NCBI RefSeq assembly: GCF_020169335.1
Contig: NZ_JAIEZN010000001.1
Span: 2,469,805-2,533,804 of the forward strand
DNA length: 64,000 nucleotides
Source: Devosia aquimaris
Lineage (GTDB): Bacteria; Pseudomonadota; Alphaproteobacteria; Rhizobiales; Devosiaceae
Reading direction: 5' to 3'
This document shows positions 25,049-36,048 of the stretch, one piece after another (within the stretch, counting starts at the first letter, position 1; every line of letters begins with the position of its first letter). Under the pieces are notes generated by a model. That model saw only the letters and a program-made list of their open reading frames with translations, had not been told where the DNA came from and made no database searches. Position numbers and translations under genes: made by a program.

Positions 25049-26851
25049 TCAGGGTGCAGTGGCTTCCAGTTCGTCGATCAGCCCCTCGATCATCGACAGG
25101 CCAAGCGACCAGAATTCGGGATCTTTTGCATCCAGTCCGAATGGCGCCAGCAATTCGGAATGGTGCTTGCTTCCCCCCGCCTTGAGCAGGTCGAAGTAAC
25201 GCTCCGCAAACCCCTCGTTTGCCTTCTCATACTGTGCGTAGAGCGAGTTCACAAGGCAGTCACCAAAGGCATAGGCATAGACGTAGAAGGGCGAATGAAT
25301 GAAGTGGGGAATATAGGCCCAGAAGCTCTCATAGCCCTCGTTGGCGACAATGGCGTCGCCCAGCGATTCCTTCTGCACATCGAGCCAGATCTGGTTGATT
25401 TCCTCGGTGCGCAGCTCGCCCTGGCGCCGCGCCGTATGGACGCGCCGCTCGAAGGTATAAAAGGCAATCTGGCGCACCACAGTATTGAGCATGTCCTCGA
25501 CCTTGCCCGAGAGCAGCGCAAACCGCGCCTTGGGGTCTTCGGTCTTGTCCAGCAGCGAGCGGAACGTCAGCATTTCCCCGAACACCGAGGCCGTCTCGGC
25601 CAGGGTCAATGGCGTATTGGCCAGGATCGGCCCCTGCGCCGCCGCCAGGCGCTGATGCACGCCATGACCAAGCTCATGGGCCAGCGTCATGATATCACGC
25701 GAGCGGCCCATATAGTTGAGCATCAGATAGGGATGCGCGCTGGGCACGGTGGGATGAGCAAAGGCGCCTGACAGCTTGCCATCCCCGCTCGGCGCATCAA
25801 TCCAGCCCGAATTGAAGAACGGCGCCGCCACTTCCGCCAGCTTGGGCGAAAACTTGCCATAGGCTTCCATCACCGTCGCCACGGCGCTGTCCCAATCCCA
25901 GGTGCGTTCGTCGCTGGTCGGCAGCGGCGCATTGCGGTCCCAGGCGTCGAGCTTTTCCTTGCCGAACCACTTGGCCTTCATCGCGTAATAGCGGTGGCTC
26001 AGCCGCGGATAGGCCGCCTGCACCGCCTGCTGCAGCGCATCGACAACCTCGCGTTCCACCGAATTGGCCATGTGGCGGCTGTCGGCAATATCCTGGTAGC
26101 CGCGCCAGCGGTCCGAGATTTCCTTGTCCTTGGCCAGCACATTGGTGATGTGGGTGAACAGCCGCCCATTGGCCTTGAGCGTCTTGCCTAGCGCCTTGAA
26201 CGCGGCCTCGCGCTTGGCGCTGTCCTTCTCGCTCATCAGGTGCAGCGTCGCTTCGAGATTGAGGATCTCGCCGTTCACGTCGAATTCCAGGCTCGCCAGC
26301 GTTTCATCGAACAGCCGGTTCCAGGCCGAAAAAGCCGTGACGGACTTGTCGTGGAACAGCTCCTCAAGCTTGTCGTCGAGCTGATAGGGCTTGGCCTTGC
26401 GCAGCTCGGCAAACCAGGTGCGATAGCGCGCCAGCTCGGGGTCGGCCGCAAAGGCCGCTTCAAGATCAGCGTCCTCGATGCGGTTCAGCTCGAGCTCGAA
26501 GAACAACACACGGGTCGACAGATTGGTCAGCGCTTCATTGGTGTCGCCCATGAATTTGGCGCGGTCCGGATCGGTCGACTTCTGCGCATATTGCAGAAAG
26601 GCAAACGAGCCGATGCGGCCGGTCAGATCGCCCAGGGCCTCGCTGTCCTTGATGGCGTCGATCAGGCGGCCGGCCTTGGTCAGTTCGACCAGCCTGCCCT
26701 TGTATGCACTCTCAAAGCGCGCCGCGTCCGCCTTGGCCTTGTCCAGCCCCGCCTTGAATTCGGCGCTGTCGGCACCCGGATAGAGATCGCTGAGATCCCA
26801 AACTGGCAGGTTGCCGAACTGGTTGTGGCTCTTCTGAGCGGCGGCGGTCAT
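25049..26851 (-). CDS. pepF: M3 family oligoendopeptidase F
   Basis: 600 residues, usual length. The zinc motif LAHELGHGVHQ lies near residue 390 and a downstream ETASVFGEM supplies the third ligand Glu. PepF cleaves short peptides in the cytoplasm. It is cytoplasmic by sequence (no signal). It stands alone, divergent from the sigma-54 regulator; the 205 bp between them holds a CtrA-type box. Confidence 0.96.
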   Translation of the reverse strand: MTAAAQKSHNQFGNLPVWDLSDLYPGADSAEFKAGLDKAKADAARFESAYKGRLVELTKAGRLIDAIKDSEALGDLTGRIGSFAFLQYAQKSTDPDRAKFMGDTNEALTNLSTRVLFFELELNRIEDADLEAAFAADPELARYRTWFAELRKAKPYQLDDKLEELFHDKSVTAFSAWNRLFDETLASLEFDVNGEILNLEATLHLMSEKDSAKREAAFKALGKTLKANGRLFTHITNVLAKDKEISDRWRGYQDIADSRHMANSVEREVVDALQQAVQAAYPRLSHRYYAMKAKWFGKEKLDAWDRNAPLPTSDERTWDWDSAVATVMEAYGKFSPKLAEVAAPFFNSGWIDAPSGDGKLSGAFAHPTVPSAHPYLMLNYMGRSRDIMTLAHELGHGVHQRLAAAQGPILANTPLTLAETASVFGEMLTFRSLLDKTEDPKARFALLSGKVEDMLNTVVRQIAFYTFERRVHTARRQGELRTEEINQIWLDVQKESLGDAIVANEGYESFWAYIPHFIHSPFYVYAYAFGDCLVNSLYAQYEKANEGFAERYFDLLKAGGSKHHSELLAPFGLDAKDPEFWSLGLSMIEGLIDELEATAP

Positions 26852-26971
26852 GGCATGTCTCCGGCAGGTCTGGATGTGGCGCGGACCTTACCCAGCACGC
26901 TTGCGCTTGGAAAGAGCAAGGCCCCCTTCAACGCCGATCGATAAAGCTTAACGCCATCAAAATCTTCATGA

Positions 26972-26986
26972 TTAACACCCTCTTAA
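26972..26986. promoter_or_regulatory. CtrA-type box TTAA-N7-TTAA upstream of the sigma-54 regulator
   Basis: TTAACACCCTCTTAA is an exact TTAA-N7-TTAA match, with another TTAAC half site at 26948. It is centred 78 bases before the regulator start and 128 bases before pepF. A position near -35 of the regulator promoter is plausible. Confidence 0.6.
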
Positions 26987-27056
26987 GTCACTGGCTTCAT
27001 GCTCATCCCAAAACGGCACACGAATCGATGCCGTGCTCAAAAAGACCGGAGTTTGG

Positions 27057-28541
<1,485 letters not shown>

Positions 28542-28560
28542 GCCGTCGTGTCCGGTTCCT

Positions 28561-29103
28561 CTATGGGCGCGGCCTGCCGACGGCCGCGTCGCATCGCCGC
28601 AAAATGTCATCGACAACCTCGCCCAATGGCGCAGTCGCATCGATAGCGATGCCCTCAGGAATATCCTGTTTGCTGGCGTAAAGCCGAATGACAAGCGCCC
28701 GTTCTTCAGGCCGACCGCCGAACTCATCTTCCGGTCGGGCGACGAGCCGCGCATGCAGAGTTTCGGGATCGATTTCGAGCACGAACACCGCGTCGAAAAG
28801 ATCAATGAAATGGTGCCAGTTTCTTGAGCCACCGCAGAAGAAACTGATCGCCTCGCTCTTGTCGGCAATCAGCGATCTGACCGTATCGACGGGCCAGATC
28901 CAGTGTGCGTTCATCCGTTGGAGATCGGCCCGCATTTCCTCGACCACGGGCGGGTCCAGCCGCTCACCCGTCAGCGGATCGCCATAATAGGCAAGCACCC
29001 GGTCGCCGTGGATGACGTGATAGCCGCGGCGCTGCAATTCCTCCGCCACGCTGGTCTTGCCACTCCCCGATGGGCCTTCGATCAAATAGTTCCTGATAGC
29101 CAT
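28561..29103 (-). CDS. P-loop kinase-like NTPase
   Basis: 180 residues. The Walker A motif GPSGSGKT (10-17) is at the extreme N-terminus, followed by HGDRVLAYYGDPLTG and a possible Walker B-type FDAVFVLEID. The size and plan resemble small nucleotide or metabolite kinases and AAA-like P-loop ATPases. The order downstream of the DUF4037 gene on the same strand, 108 bp away, suggests a possible association with the halogenase operon, but no overlap exists. The substrate is unknown. Confidence 0.75.
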   Translation of the reverse strand: MAIRNYLIEGPSGSGKTSVAEELQRRGYHVIHGDRVLAYYGDPLTGERLDPPVVEEMRADLQRMNAHWIWPVDTVRSLIADKSEAISFFCGGSRNWHHFIDLFDAVFVLEIDPETLHARLVARPEDEFGGRPEERALVIRLYASKQDIPEGIAIDATAPLGEVVDDILRRCDAAVGRPRP

Positions 29104-29211
29104 GCCGTCCTCATTGCCGTCCCGCCGTGCAACGTGCCCAGCACATGGCGAAATCCACTCTCAGCCCGACAAATCCAACTCGATGCCCGCCTTGTCCTCT
29201 CGACATAGCCA

Positions 29212-30276
29212 TCACCGCAGTTGCGCAATCATCCTTTGCGTCAGCCCCGCGTCCACCAAGACCGGCGTCAGATCGCTGATTTGGTCGATGGCGCCGATCA
29301 CCGGCAACGCTTTGAGCCGCGGATCCCCAATCCGCTGCATCGCCGCAGCCACCCCATCGTCGGTATTGATGGTCCGGAACGGCCGGTCGAAATAGGGCCC
29401 GAGACGCGCCTCGAAGGACGCGATATCCCGCGCGCGCTGGGTCTGTGCCAGCACCAGATAGGCCTCCGCCAGTGCCTCGCCGCGAGGCTGCCAATGCTCC
29501 GCGCCCAGCGCCGCTGCGAGATGCGGCGTCAGCGCGGCCGCCATGGGCAGTTGGGCAAAGCCGCTGCCAAACCACTTGGCATAGGGCGCATAGCGTCGCT
29601 CCAGCAGGAACGCCATGCCCATCACGTCCCGAACCAGCCGCCCCGCGACCACGCGTGAACCAAGGTCGTCGCCCGCCATCCCTGCACGGCCCACGAAAGC
29701 CTGCTCCTCGGCAATGCGCCGCCATTGGCACGCGATGCGATACAACCAGACATCGTCGGGAAAATAGGCCAGCCGCGCCCGCAACGCCGTCAGTTCACCA
29801 ACATCGTCGTGAAACACCGCGCCTGCTGTCAGGCTGAGCAGGCCCTGCTGGGTAAAGCCCAGCCAGTTCAGATTATCGACGCCGTCCAGGGACCGTATGC
29901 CCAACCCCGCCTCAAGCCGCCCCTCTATGGTGTGGAATTCGAGGCCATGTTCCTGTGCGCCGACCGCGTCGGGCCCGTCAGCTGGCGGATGCGGGCGCGA
30001 TCGCCATCCAATGGGTTCGCCGCAGAAATGCTCTGGCGCGACCTTGGAGAACGCTGCCACCAGCGCCCGCGCGCTGTCATCGAATTCGCTGCGACTGACA
30101 TAGATATGCACGCGCGGACCCCAATTGTGGTCACGCGACATCTCATCGTCAAACCCGAGAAGCTCCGAACCATAGCCGATCAGCGCGGCTGCGTGCTTGA
30201 GGTCCGGCGCCACCTGCTGCAGCCAGGGCCGCACCACCTCCCCATAAAACCGGCGTGATAATTCCAGTCCCTGCAT
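29212..30276 (-). CDS. DUF4037 domain protein (nucleotidyltransferase-like)
   Basis: 354 residues from the ATG at 30276, which has AGGAG overlapping the stop of the upstream kinase gene. The N-terminal LIGYGSELLGFDDEMSRDHNWGPR segment resembles a nucleotidyltransferase G-S-x-x-x-G pocket followed by acidic residues (D-D-E-x-S-x-D). The middle holds an AEEQAFVGRAGMAGDDLG region. DUF4037 proteins are classed near aminoglycoside-type nucleotidyltransferases but their substrate is unknown. It is the last of a tight three-gene run after a halogenase and an APH-like kinase. Confidence 0.78.
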   Translation of the reverse strand: MQGLELSRRFYGEVVRPWLQQVAPDLKHAAALIGYGSELLGFDDEMSRDHNWGPRVHIYVSRSEFDDSARALVAAFSKVAPEHFCGEPIGWRSRPHPPADGPDAVGAQEHGLEFHTIEGRLEAGLGIRSLDGVDNLNWLGFTQQGLLSLTAGAVFHDDVGELTALRARLAYFPDDVWLYRIACQWRRIAEEQAFVGRAGMAGDDLGSRVVAGRLVRDVMGMAFLLERRYAPYAKWFGSGFAQLPMAAALTPHLAAALGAEHWQPRGEALAEAYLVLAQTQRARDIASFEARLGPYFDRPFRTINTDDGVAAAMQRIGDPRLKALPVIGAIDQISDLTPVLVDAGLTQRMIAQLR

Positions 30277-30284
30277 GCCAACTC

Positions 30285-31091
30285 CTAGCGCAGGATAACC
30301 CGCTCGATTGCATCGTGATGGCGCACCAGCCATCCGGCACTGCGCACCCGCCAGGTCACGGCCCAGAGCGGCGCCGGATCGACACTGTCGGGCGTGATCC
30401 CGGCTTGGATGGCTTCATTGGCGGCGCAGGCAATGGCGAAATCGCGCATGAGCCCCACAAAGCCATGGCGCTGCGCTCGTGGCAACGCATAACCGTCCAG
30501 CAGCAACCGCACCTGCCGCGCCCGCGCATCAACCGACCCAAGCCCCAGTGTCTCGGCCAGATCGTCATCAAACAACAACGCGTTGAGCCAGCAGGCCTGC
30601 GCCAGTTCGATGAGCGGATCGACCGGCCCCGCCGCCTCCCAGTCGATCAGCGCCACGGGACGGCCCGACCGCGCGATGATGTTCCAGGCGCCGGTGTCGC
30701 AGTGTCCAATGACGCTTGGCTGCCCCATTTCCCGACCGAACCAGGGCCGCCAGATCGCATCGTCCCCGGGCACGAAGCTTTCCGACGCCGCATGCAGCCG
30801 GCGCAGCATCTGCCCCAGCATCGGCAGGGCATCGTCGTCCCAGGCATAGGGATGCGGGCTTTCGCCAGCCACAAAGCTCAGTGTCTCGCGGCCTTTGTCG
30901 TCAAATCCGCTGCCCAGCACGCGCGGCGCATGGTCAAAGCCTTCGCGCTCAAGATGGCGAAGCAGCGCCATCGTTGTCGATGACCACGGCCCGCTCCCGC
31001 GAAAGACCACATCGCCCTGCCGCGTCACCGCCGACCGGCCACCGGCCAACACCTCCTCATCGGGCTCGGCGCCCTCGATCTTGCCGCTCAT
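30285..31091 (-). CDS. APH/choline-kinase-like phosphotransferase
   Basis: 268 residues. The catalytic loop is HCDTGAWN (130-137), an APH-type H-x-D-x-x-x-x-N with Cys in place of Gly, and the metal-binding loop is LIDWE (148-152, Asp150). The N-terminal lobe is short, beginning at about residue 20. Such enzymes phosphorylate aminoglycosides, choline, homoserine or other small alcohols. It overlaps the halogenase stop by four bases (ATGA), so it is co-translated. Phosphorylation of a halogenated product or a carrier is possible but unproven. Confidence 0.83.
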   Translation of the reverse strand: MSGKIEGAEPDEEVLAGGRSAVTRQGDVVFRGSGPWSSTTMALLRHLEREGFDHAPRVLGSGFDDKGRETLSFVAGESPHPYAWDDDALPMLGQMLRRLHAASESFVPGDDAIWRPWFGREMGQPSVIGHCDTGAWNIIARSGRPVALIDWEAAGPVDPLIELAQACWLNALLFDDDLAETLGLGSVDARARQVRLLLDGYALPRAQRHGFVGLMRDFAIACAANEAIQAGITPDSVDPAPLWAVTWRVRSAGWLVRHHDAIERVILR

Positions 31092-32629
31092 GCCATGCCG
31101 CGCACGATCTCGAGGAACTCGGCATGCCCCAGCGCCTGGCTGGCCGCCGCGCGATACTCCTTCACCAGGCTCTCATAGGTTTCGCGGGCGAACTGGCGCA
31201 GCTTGGGATCCTTCTCCATTTCCCGCCGCGCCAGGCCCTGGTCCAGCAGCCCAAGCCCAGCCAGCACCGGATAGTAGAGCTGGGTCTGGATATGCGGCAG
31301 ACCGAACAGATTATCCGGGAACTGGTCATGCCGCGGCATCTGCGTCTGCCAACGCGCCAGCTGCGTCTTGGTCTCATTGTGGATACGGTTGGCCCGCACC
31401 TCGCGCCAGAACGGCGTATCGTCACGCTCGACCATGTAGTGCGTGTTCACAAAGGTGCGGAAGTCATCCACCTGGCGGCCGACCCGCTGGTTGTAGTCCG
31501 CGCGCTCGTCCGGCGTCATGCCTTTTGGATGCTTGAGATGCCGGTCGGCAAACAGCATCATCTGCACGATCGTGCCGTGGATCGAGGTGGATTCCAGCGG
31601 CTCGAGGAAGCTTGAGCTCAGCCCCACCGCCAGCACATTGCCCACCCAGGCATTGGCCAACCGGCCGATGGAAAAGCGGATGTCGCTGCGCACCTCGATC
31701 TCGCGCCCCAGCACGCGCTCTACCTCGGCCTTGGCCTGTTCGGGCGTTGAGAAGGCATCCGAATAGACATAGCCGCAGCCATAGCGCGTCTGCGTCGGGA
31801 TCTGCCACATCCAGCCCGATTCCTGCGCCCAGGCGCGGGTGTAATTGGCAATCTCCTCGCCCGGCTTGATATCGAGCCAGAAGGGCAGCGCCCGGTTCAC
31901 CGGCAGCTCATGCGCATAGGAGATCCAGTCCGCCTGCATTTCCTTGACGATCAGCTGCTTGCGGAAACCTGTCGCGTCGATGAAGAAGTCGCCGGCCAGC
32001 ACCTGCCCATTGTCCAGCGTCAGCGCCGTCACATGCCCGCTCTCTGCATCGCGCTCGACGCCGGCAACCACGGCATCGACAATCTCGACGCCTTTGGACT
32101 TGCTGGCAAAAAACCGACCGACCTTGGCCTGGTCGAAATGATAGGCATGGTGGAATGGCCCCAGCGGGATCAGCGAACCATCGGCCTTTTTGGCATAGGG
32201 CGCCTTTTTCTGCTCCAGCAGCGGCCCGAACAGATGCATGTCCGTGATCGACCGCCCGGCGGCAATGGCAAAGACATTGAGATAGTCGTGCGGCGCGCCT
32301 GCTGGCGGCCTGACCACCTGGTGTGGATCGTCAATCGGCCCATAATAGGTATAGCCCTTGCGGCGCCAGTCCTCGTGCCGGATGCCCAGCTTGAAGGTCG
32401 CCTCGGTCTTGCGGAAGAATTCGAACTCGTCGATTTTGAAGTGCCTGAGCAGCACGCGGAACGCGGCCGTTGTCGCCTCCCCCACGCCCACTGTCGGAAT
32501 GCTCGACGGCTCGATCACGCTGATGCAGATATCGAGTCCCTTCCGACGGGCCGCATCCTGAATGATGAAAGCCGCGATCCAGCCGGCGGTGCCCCCGCCG
32601 ACGATCACAAAATGCGCTTGCCGGTCCAT
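31088..32629 (-). CDS. Flavin-dependent tryptophan halogenase family protein
   Basis: 513 residues, family-sized. FAD-binding GGGTAG (11-16) and the second motif GWMWQIP (272-278) are intact; the latter separates halogenases from monooxygenases. The catalytic lysine (Lys80 in EATFKLGI) and the catalytic glutamate (Glu346 in EPLESTSI) correspond to Lys79 and Glu346 of PrnA. It should therefore make hypohalous acid from reduced FAD and oxygen and chlorinate or brominate an aromatic substrate. A flavin reductase is needed and is not encoded in the window. It heads the kinase/DUF4037 run and starts with GGAGGA six bases upstream. Confidence 0.9.
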   Translation of the reverse strand: MDRQAHFVIVGGGTAGWIAAFIIQDAARRKGLDICISVIEPSSIPTVGVGEATTAAFRVLLRHFKIDEFEFFRKTEATFKLGIRHEDWRRKGYTYYGPIDDPHQVVRPPAGAPHDYLNVFAIAAGRSITDMHLFGPLLEQKKAPYAKKADGSLIPLGPFHHAYHFDQAKVGRFFASKSKGVEIVDAVVAGVERDAESGHVTALTLDNGQVLAGDFFIDATGFRKQLIVKEMQADWISYAHELPVNRALPFWLDIKPGEEIANYTRAWAQESGWMWQIPTQTRYGCGYVYSDAFSTPEQAKAEVERVLGREIEVRSDIRFSIGRLANAWVGNVLAVGLSSSFLEPLESTSIHGTIVQMMLFADRHLKHPKGMTPDERADYNQRVGRQVDDFRTFVNTHYMVERDDTPFWREVRANRIHNETKTQLARWQTQMPRHDQFPDNLFGLPHIQTQLYYPVLAGLGLLDQGLARREMEKDPKLRQFARETYESLVKEYRAAASQALGHAEFLEIVRGMA

Positions 32630-32636
32630 TGATAGT

Positions 32637-33026
32637 CCTCCGGGCGCGACGCTAGCGGGCCATGGCGGGCCAAGGCAAGACGCTCTTAGGAAGCCGGAAG
32701 TTTACTGTCCTTTGTCGGACCCGGTTTGAACGGCGCCCGCGGCGGCGGTGCGCACCGCGATACACCGGATATCCGCTGCCATCGCGGGGTGCTACAAGCC
32801 GGAGCTACAGGTGCCGATACCACGTCTTGGTGGCCTGCTCGCCGGTCAGAGTCACACGTGCATCACCTGACTTTGCGAACCGCTCGGGGCGTCAAGACGG
32901 ACACAATCGTCACAATCGCGAACTTCTTGTCGACAGTTTGTCGGCTAGAAGGTACACAGAGGTAGACGACGAAGTGCACAGGCACTTCAAGCCCTAGTTT
33001 TCACTCTTCCTTTTGGAGCCCGACCT
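32637..33026. other. Divergent promoter region between halogenase and DapA-family genes; no gene seen
   Basis: About 390 bp with no convincing reading frame. A perfect 7-bp inverted repeat GAAGTGC-ACAG-GCACTTC lies at 32971-32988, about 40 bp before the DapA-family start, and could be an operator. Several CACG and CGGA words occur but none repeated. The region has a lower GC content than its neighbours near 32870-33000. Confidence 0.5.
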
Positions 33027-33959
33027 ATGCACGCCAACCCGTTCTCCGGGTGTATCCCCGCCCTTATGACACCCTGTCGCGCAGACGGGACGCCCGACTT
33101 CGACAGCCTGGTCCGCAAGGCCCGGGAACTGATCGACCTGGGCATGTCGGGCGTGGTCTACTGCGGTTCGATGGGTGATTGGCCGCTGCTCACCGACGCC
33201 CAGCGCATGGAAGGCGTCGAGCGCCTCGTTGCCGCGGGCATCCCCGTCATCGTCGGCACCGGTGCGGTCAATACGCGCATCGCCGCCGAGCATGCGGCCC
33301 ATGCCCAGAAGATCGGCGCGGCCGGCCTGATGCTGATCCCCCGTGTGCTGTCTCGTGGCTCCTCCCCCATTGCGCAGAAAAACCACTTCAAGGCGCTGCT
33401 CTCGGCCGCCCCCGACCTGCCCGCGGTCATCTACAATAGCCCCTATTACGGCTTTGCCACGCGTGCGGACCTGTTCTTTGCCCTGCGCGCCGAACATCCC
33501 AACCTTGTTGGCTTCAAGGAATTCGGCGGCGAGGATGACCTCACCTATGCGGCCGAGCACATCACCTCGGGTGATCCCGACCTGGCCCTGATGGTGGGCG
33601 TCGATACCGCTGTCTACCACGGCTTTGTCCAGTGCGGCGCCCGCGGCGCCATCACCGGCATCGGCAATTGCCTGCCGCGCGAAGTGCTGCACCTGGTGGA
33701 CCTCTGCTACAAGGCGCAGGCAGGCGACCCCGTCGCCCGCAGCCGCGCCAAGGAGCTCGAAGAGGCCCTGATGACCCTGTCCAAATGGGACGCCGGTCCG
33801 GATCTGGTGCTGTTCTTCAAATATCTCCTGGTGCTCAACGGCGAGGCCGAATACGAGCGCCACTTCAACGAGACCGACAGCTTGACGCCCTCCCAGAAGG
33901 GCGTCGCAGAATCGGCCCTTCGCCGCTTCCGCACCTGGTACGACGCCTGGGCTGCCTGA
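33027..33959 (+). CDS. DapA/NAL family class I aldolase-type enzyme (possibly a hydroxyproline-pathway deaminase)
   Basis: 310 residues. The Schiff-base lysine is Lys164 (GFKEFGG) and the catalytic tyrosine lies in YNSPYYG (Tyr136). The phosphate/carboxylate loop reads YCGSMGDWPL instead of the GTTGE of true DapA, so lysine biosynthesis is unlikely. The sequence resembles DHDPS-family enzymes annotated in rhizobia as pyrroline-4-hydroxy-2-carboxylate deaminase in hydroxyproline breakdown. No other hydroxyproline genes are near. A strong terminator follows. Confidence 0.85.
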   Translation: MHANPFSGCIPALMTPCRADGTPDFDSLVRKARELIDLGMSGVVYCGSMGDWPLLTDAQRMEGVERLVAAGIPVIVGTGAVNTRIAAEHAAHAQKIGAAGLMLIPRVLSRGSSPIAQKNHFKALLSAAPDLPAVIYNSPYYGFATRADLFFALRAEHPNLVGFKEFGGEDDLTYAAEHITSGDPDLALMVGVDTAVYHGFVQCGARGAITGIGNCLPREVLHLVDLCYKAQAGDPVARSRAKELEEALMTLSKWDAGPDLVLFFKYLLVLNGEAEYERHFNETDSLTPSQKGVAESALRRFRTWYDAWAA

Positions 33960-33987
33960 CCGGCCATCCCTGACCAGCCGCATCATC

Positions 33988-34025
33988 GCCCCGGACACCT
34001 GCCATTGGGTGTCCGGGGCTTTTTT
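33988..34025 (+). terminator. Rho-independent terminator of the DapA-family gene
   Basis: Perfect 12-bp stem GCCCCGGACACC (33988-33999) with GGTGTCCGGGGC (34008-34019), followed by six T. Confidence 0.93.
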
Positions 34026-34178
34026 CGTGGCATTCCCACCACAGATGCCGCTCACAAAATAGCGAGCGATTGCTCCTGTTAAGGATTGCGCGGTAATGCT
34101 GGCTGGTGGTGCGGCGCTTGGTCCGGTTGGCGGGCGGCGCGGTCGCGCCTGATGCGATGCTGCGCTGCTGGAGTCCCG

Positions 34179-35873
34179 ATGAACAAGATTCTGATTGGCC
34201 TGTTTGCGGCCCTGTCCTGCGGTGTCAGCGTCGGGCCCGCCCTGGCACAGGATGTGGCCAGCCTTGCGGTCAGCCCGGTCATCATTGCACCCCCGGCCTC
34301 GCCCATCGGGGAGACCATCAAGGCGCGTCTCGCCGCCGCCTATTATGGCGCCGGCAAGGAAACCAGCGCCTATTCGGAGGCCCAGAAGCTCTACTTCTTT
34401 TACGGCTCGCGCCATTTCGAACCCATCTGGGTCAACCAGACGGCCAGCGGCGGCGTCGAATTCTCCGCCCCCGCCCGCAAGATCCTTGATCTCTTCTCCC
34501 AGGCCGCAACCGAAGGTCTGCGGCCGGAAGACTATCTGACGCCCGATCTCGACGTCACCGGCGTCAAGGCCGATCCCATGCGCCTGGCCGAGCTGGAAAC
34601 CGCCTTCTCGCGGGCCACGATGCGCTATGCCACCCACATCTACACCGGCCGCATTGTGCCCAGTTCGGTCAGCACCAATCTCGATATCGCGCCCAAAAAG
34701 CTCGACGAGGCGGGCCTGCTGGTGCAACTGGCCACCAGCGCCGATCCGGTCTCCGTGCTCAAGGCGCTCGAGCCGACCCATCCCGAATTCCTCGCCCTCA
34801 AGGCAGCCCTGGCCAGTTTCGACGAAACCCAGGCCGATCGCCCTGTCGCCATTCCTGCCGGCCGCACCCTGCGCCCGGGCATGACCGACGAGCGCATCCC
34901 GACGTTGCGCCAGCGGTTCGAACTGCCCGCTGGTACCGACAATACCTATGACGACGCCCTGGTTGAGGCGATCAAGGCCTTCCAGGCCGATCACAATCTG
35001 GATGTCGATGGCGTCATGGGGCCGGCGACCCTAGCTGCCGTCAATGGCGGCGCCCCCATCACCCGCGCCGACATTCTGGCCAATATGGAGCGTTGGCGCT
35101 GGATGCCGCGCGACCTGGGCGCCTTCAACGTCTTCGTCAACATCCCCGAATACCGCCTCGCCATCAGTCGCGACGGCCAGGAAGAATACACCACCCGCGT
35201 CGTGGTCGGCACTGTCAAGAACCAGACGCCGGTGTTCTCGGACAATATCCGCCACATCGTGGTCAATCCCTATTGGAACGTGCCCAGTTCCATCATCCGC
35301 GGCGAGATCGCGCCTGCCGTTCTGCGCAATCCCGGCTATGTCGACAGCCACAATTACGACCTGCTCTACAATGGCAATCCGGTCAGCCCGTGGTCAGTCG
35401 ATTGGAGCCAGGTCAGCAGCACCAACTTCCCCTTCCGCGTGCGCCAGCGTCCCGGCAGCGGCAATGCCCTGGGCCAGATCAAGTTCCTGTTCCCCAACAA
35501 GCATGACGTCTATCTGCACGACACCCCCTCCAAGTCGCTGTTCTCGCGCGATTTCCGCGCCTATAGCCACGGTTGCGTCCGCGTGCAGAACCCCATGGAG
35601 TTTGCCGGCGCCCTGATGGCCAACGAGCCGAACATCAGCCGCGCCTCGCTCGAGGGCATGTTCGGCGCCTCCGAGCGCTGGGTGAACCCGCAGACCCAGA
35701 TCCCGGTGCACATCGCCTATTTCACCCTGCGGGTGGAAGCCGACGGCAGCCTGCGCTCCTTCGACGACGTCTATGGCCACAACGCCAAGTTGATCGCCGC
35801 CATGGGTCTGGGCGCCCCCGCGCCCCAGCCCGAGATCGTCGCAGAAGCTGGCGACGGCGCCATTTCGCCCTAG
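34179..35873 (+). CDS. L,D-transpeptidase (YcbB/YkuD type) with peptidoglycan-binding domain
   Basis: 564 residues from the ATG at 34179 (GGAG five bases upstream; an earlier in-frame start at 34086 is unlikely). Residues 1-23 are a signal peptide ending ALA. A helical scaffold and a PG-binding-1 domain near 240-295 (AIKAFQADHNLDVDGVMGP) precede the YkuD catalytic domain; the active-site HGCVRVQN with Cys is near residue 465. It forms 3-3 crosslinks or anchors lipoproteins in the periplasm. The gene is 175 bp upstream of a DUF882 peptidase-like gene on the same strand. Confidence 0.95.
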   Translation: MNKILIGLFAALSCGVSVGPALAQDVASLAVSPVIIAPPASPIGETIKARLAAAYYGAGKETSAYSEAQKLYFFYGSRHFEPIWVNQTASGGVEFSAPARKILDLFSQAATEGLRPEDYLTPDLDVTGVKADPMRLAELETAFSRATMRYATHIYTGRIVPSSVSTNLDIAPKKLDEAGLLVQLATSADPVSVLKALEPTHPEFLALKAALASFDETQADRPVAIPAGRTLRPGMTDERIPTLRQRFELPAGTDNTYDDALVEAIKAFQADHNLDVDGVMGPATLAAVNGGAPITRADILANMERWRWMPRDLGAFNVFVNIPEYRLAISRDGQEEYTTRVVVGTVKNQTPVFSDNIRHIVVNPYWNVPSSIIRGEIAPAVLRNPGYVDSHNYDLLYNGNPVSPWSVDWSQVSSTNFPFRVRQRPGSGNALGQIKFLFPNKHDVYLHDTPSKSLFSRDFRAYSHGCVRVQNPMEFAGALMANEPNISRASLEGMFGASERWVNPQTQIPVHIAYFTLRVEADGSLRSFDDVYGHNAKLIAAMGLGAPAPQPEIVAEAGDGAISP

Positions 35874-36048
35874 GCCAGGCTTAACCTCTCGTTGACGAAT
35901 TCGCCTTGGTTGTGCCAGTTTTGTCACGTAATAACGTGTCCGTGATAGGCATGGCATGCGTGTTTGACGGCTCATTAGCGTTAATAAATTCGATCGACTT
36001 CTGCGCTAATATCGGCTGATTGCAGGCAATAACCGGGCAGAGTACAGC

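Noticed and set aside
28561..32629. The possibility that the P-loop kinase belongs to the halogenase operon
   Set aside because: There are 108 bp between the two genes with no overlap, unlike the four-base and eight-base junctions inside the operon. Not excluded, but unsupported.
32994..34994. A 666-codon minus-strand frame opposite the DapA-family and L,D-transpeptidase genes
   Set aside because: Antisense shadow; both plus-strand genes have conserved active sites and a terminator between them.
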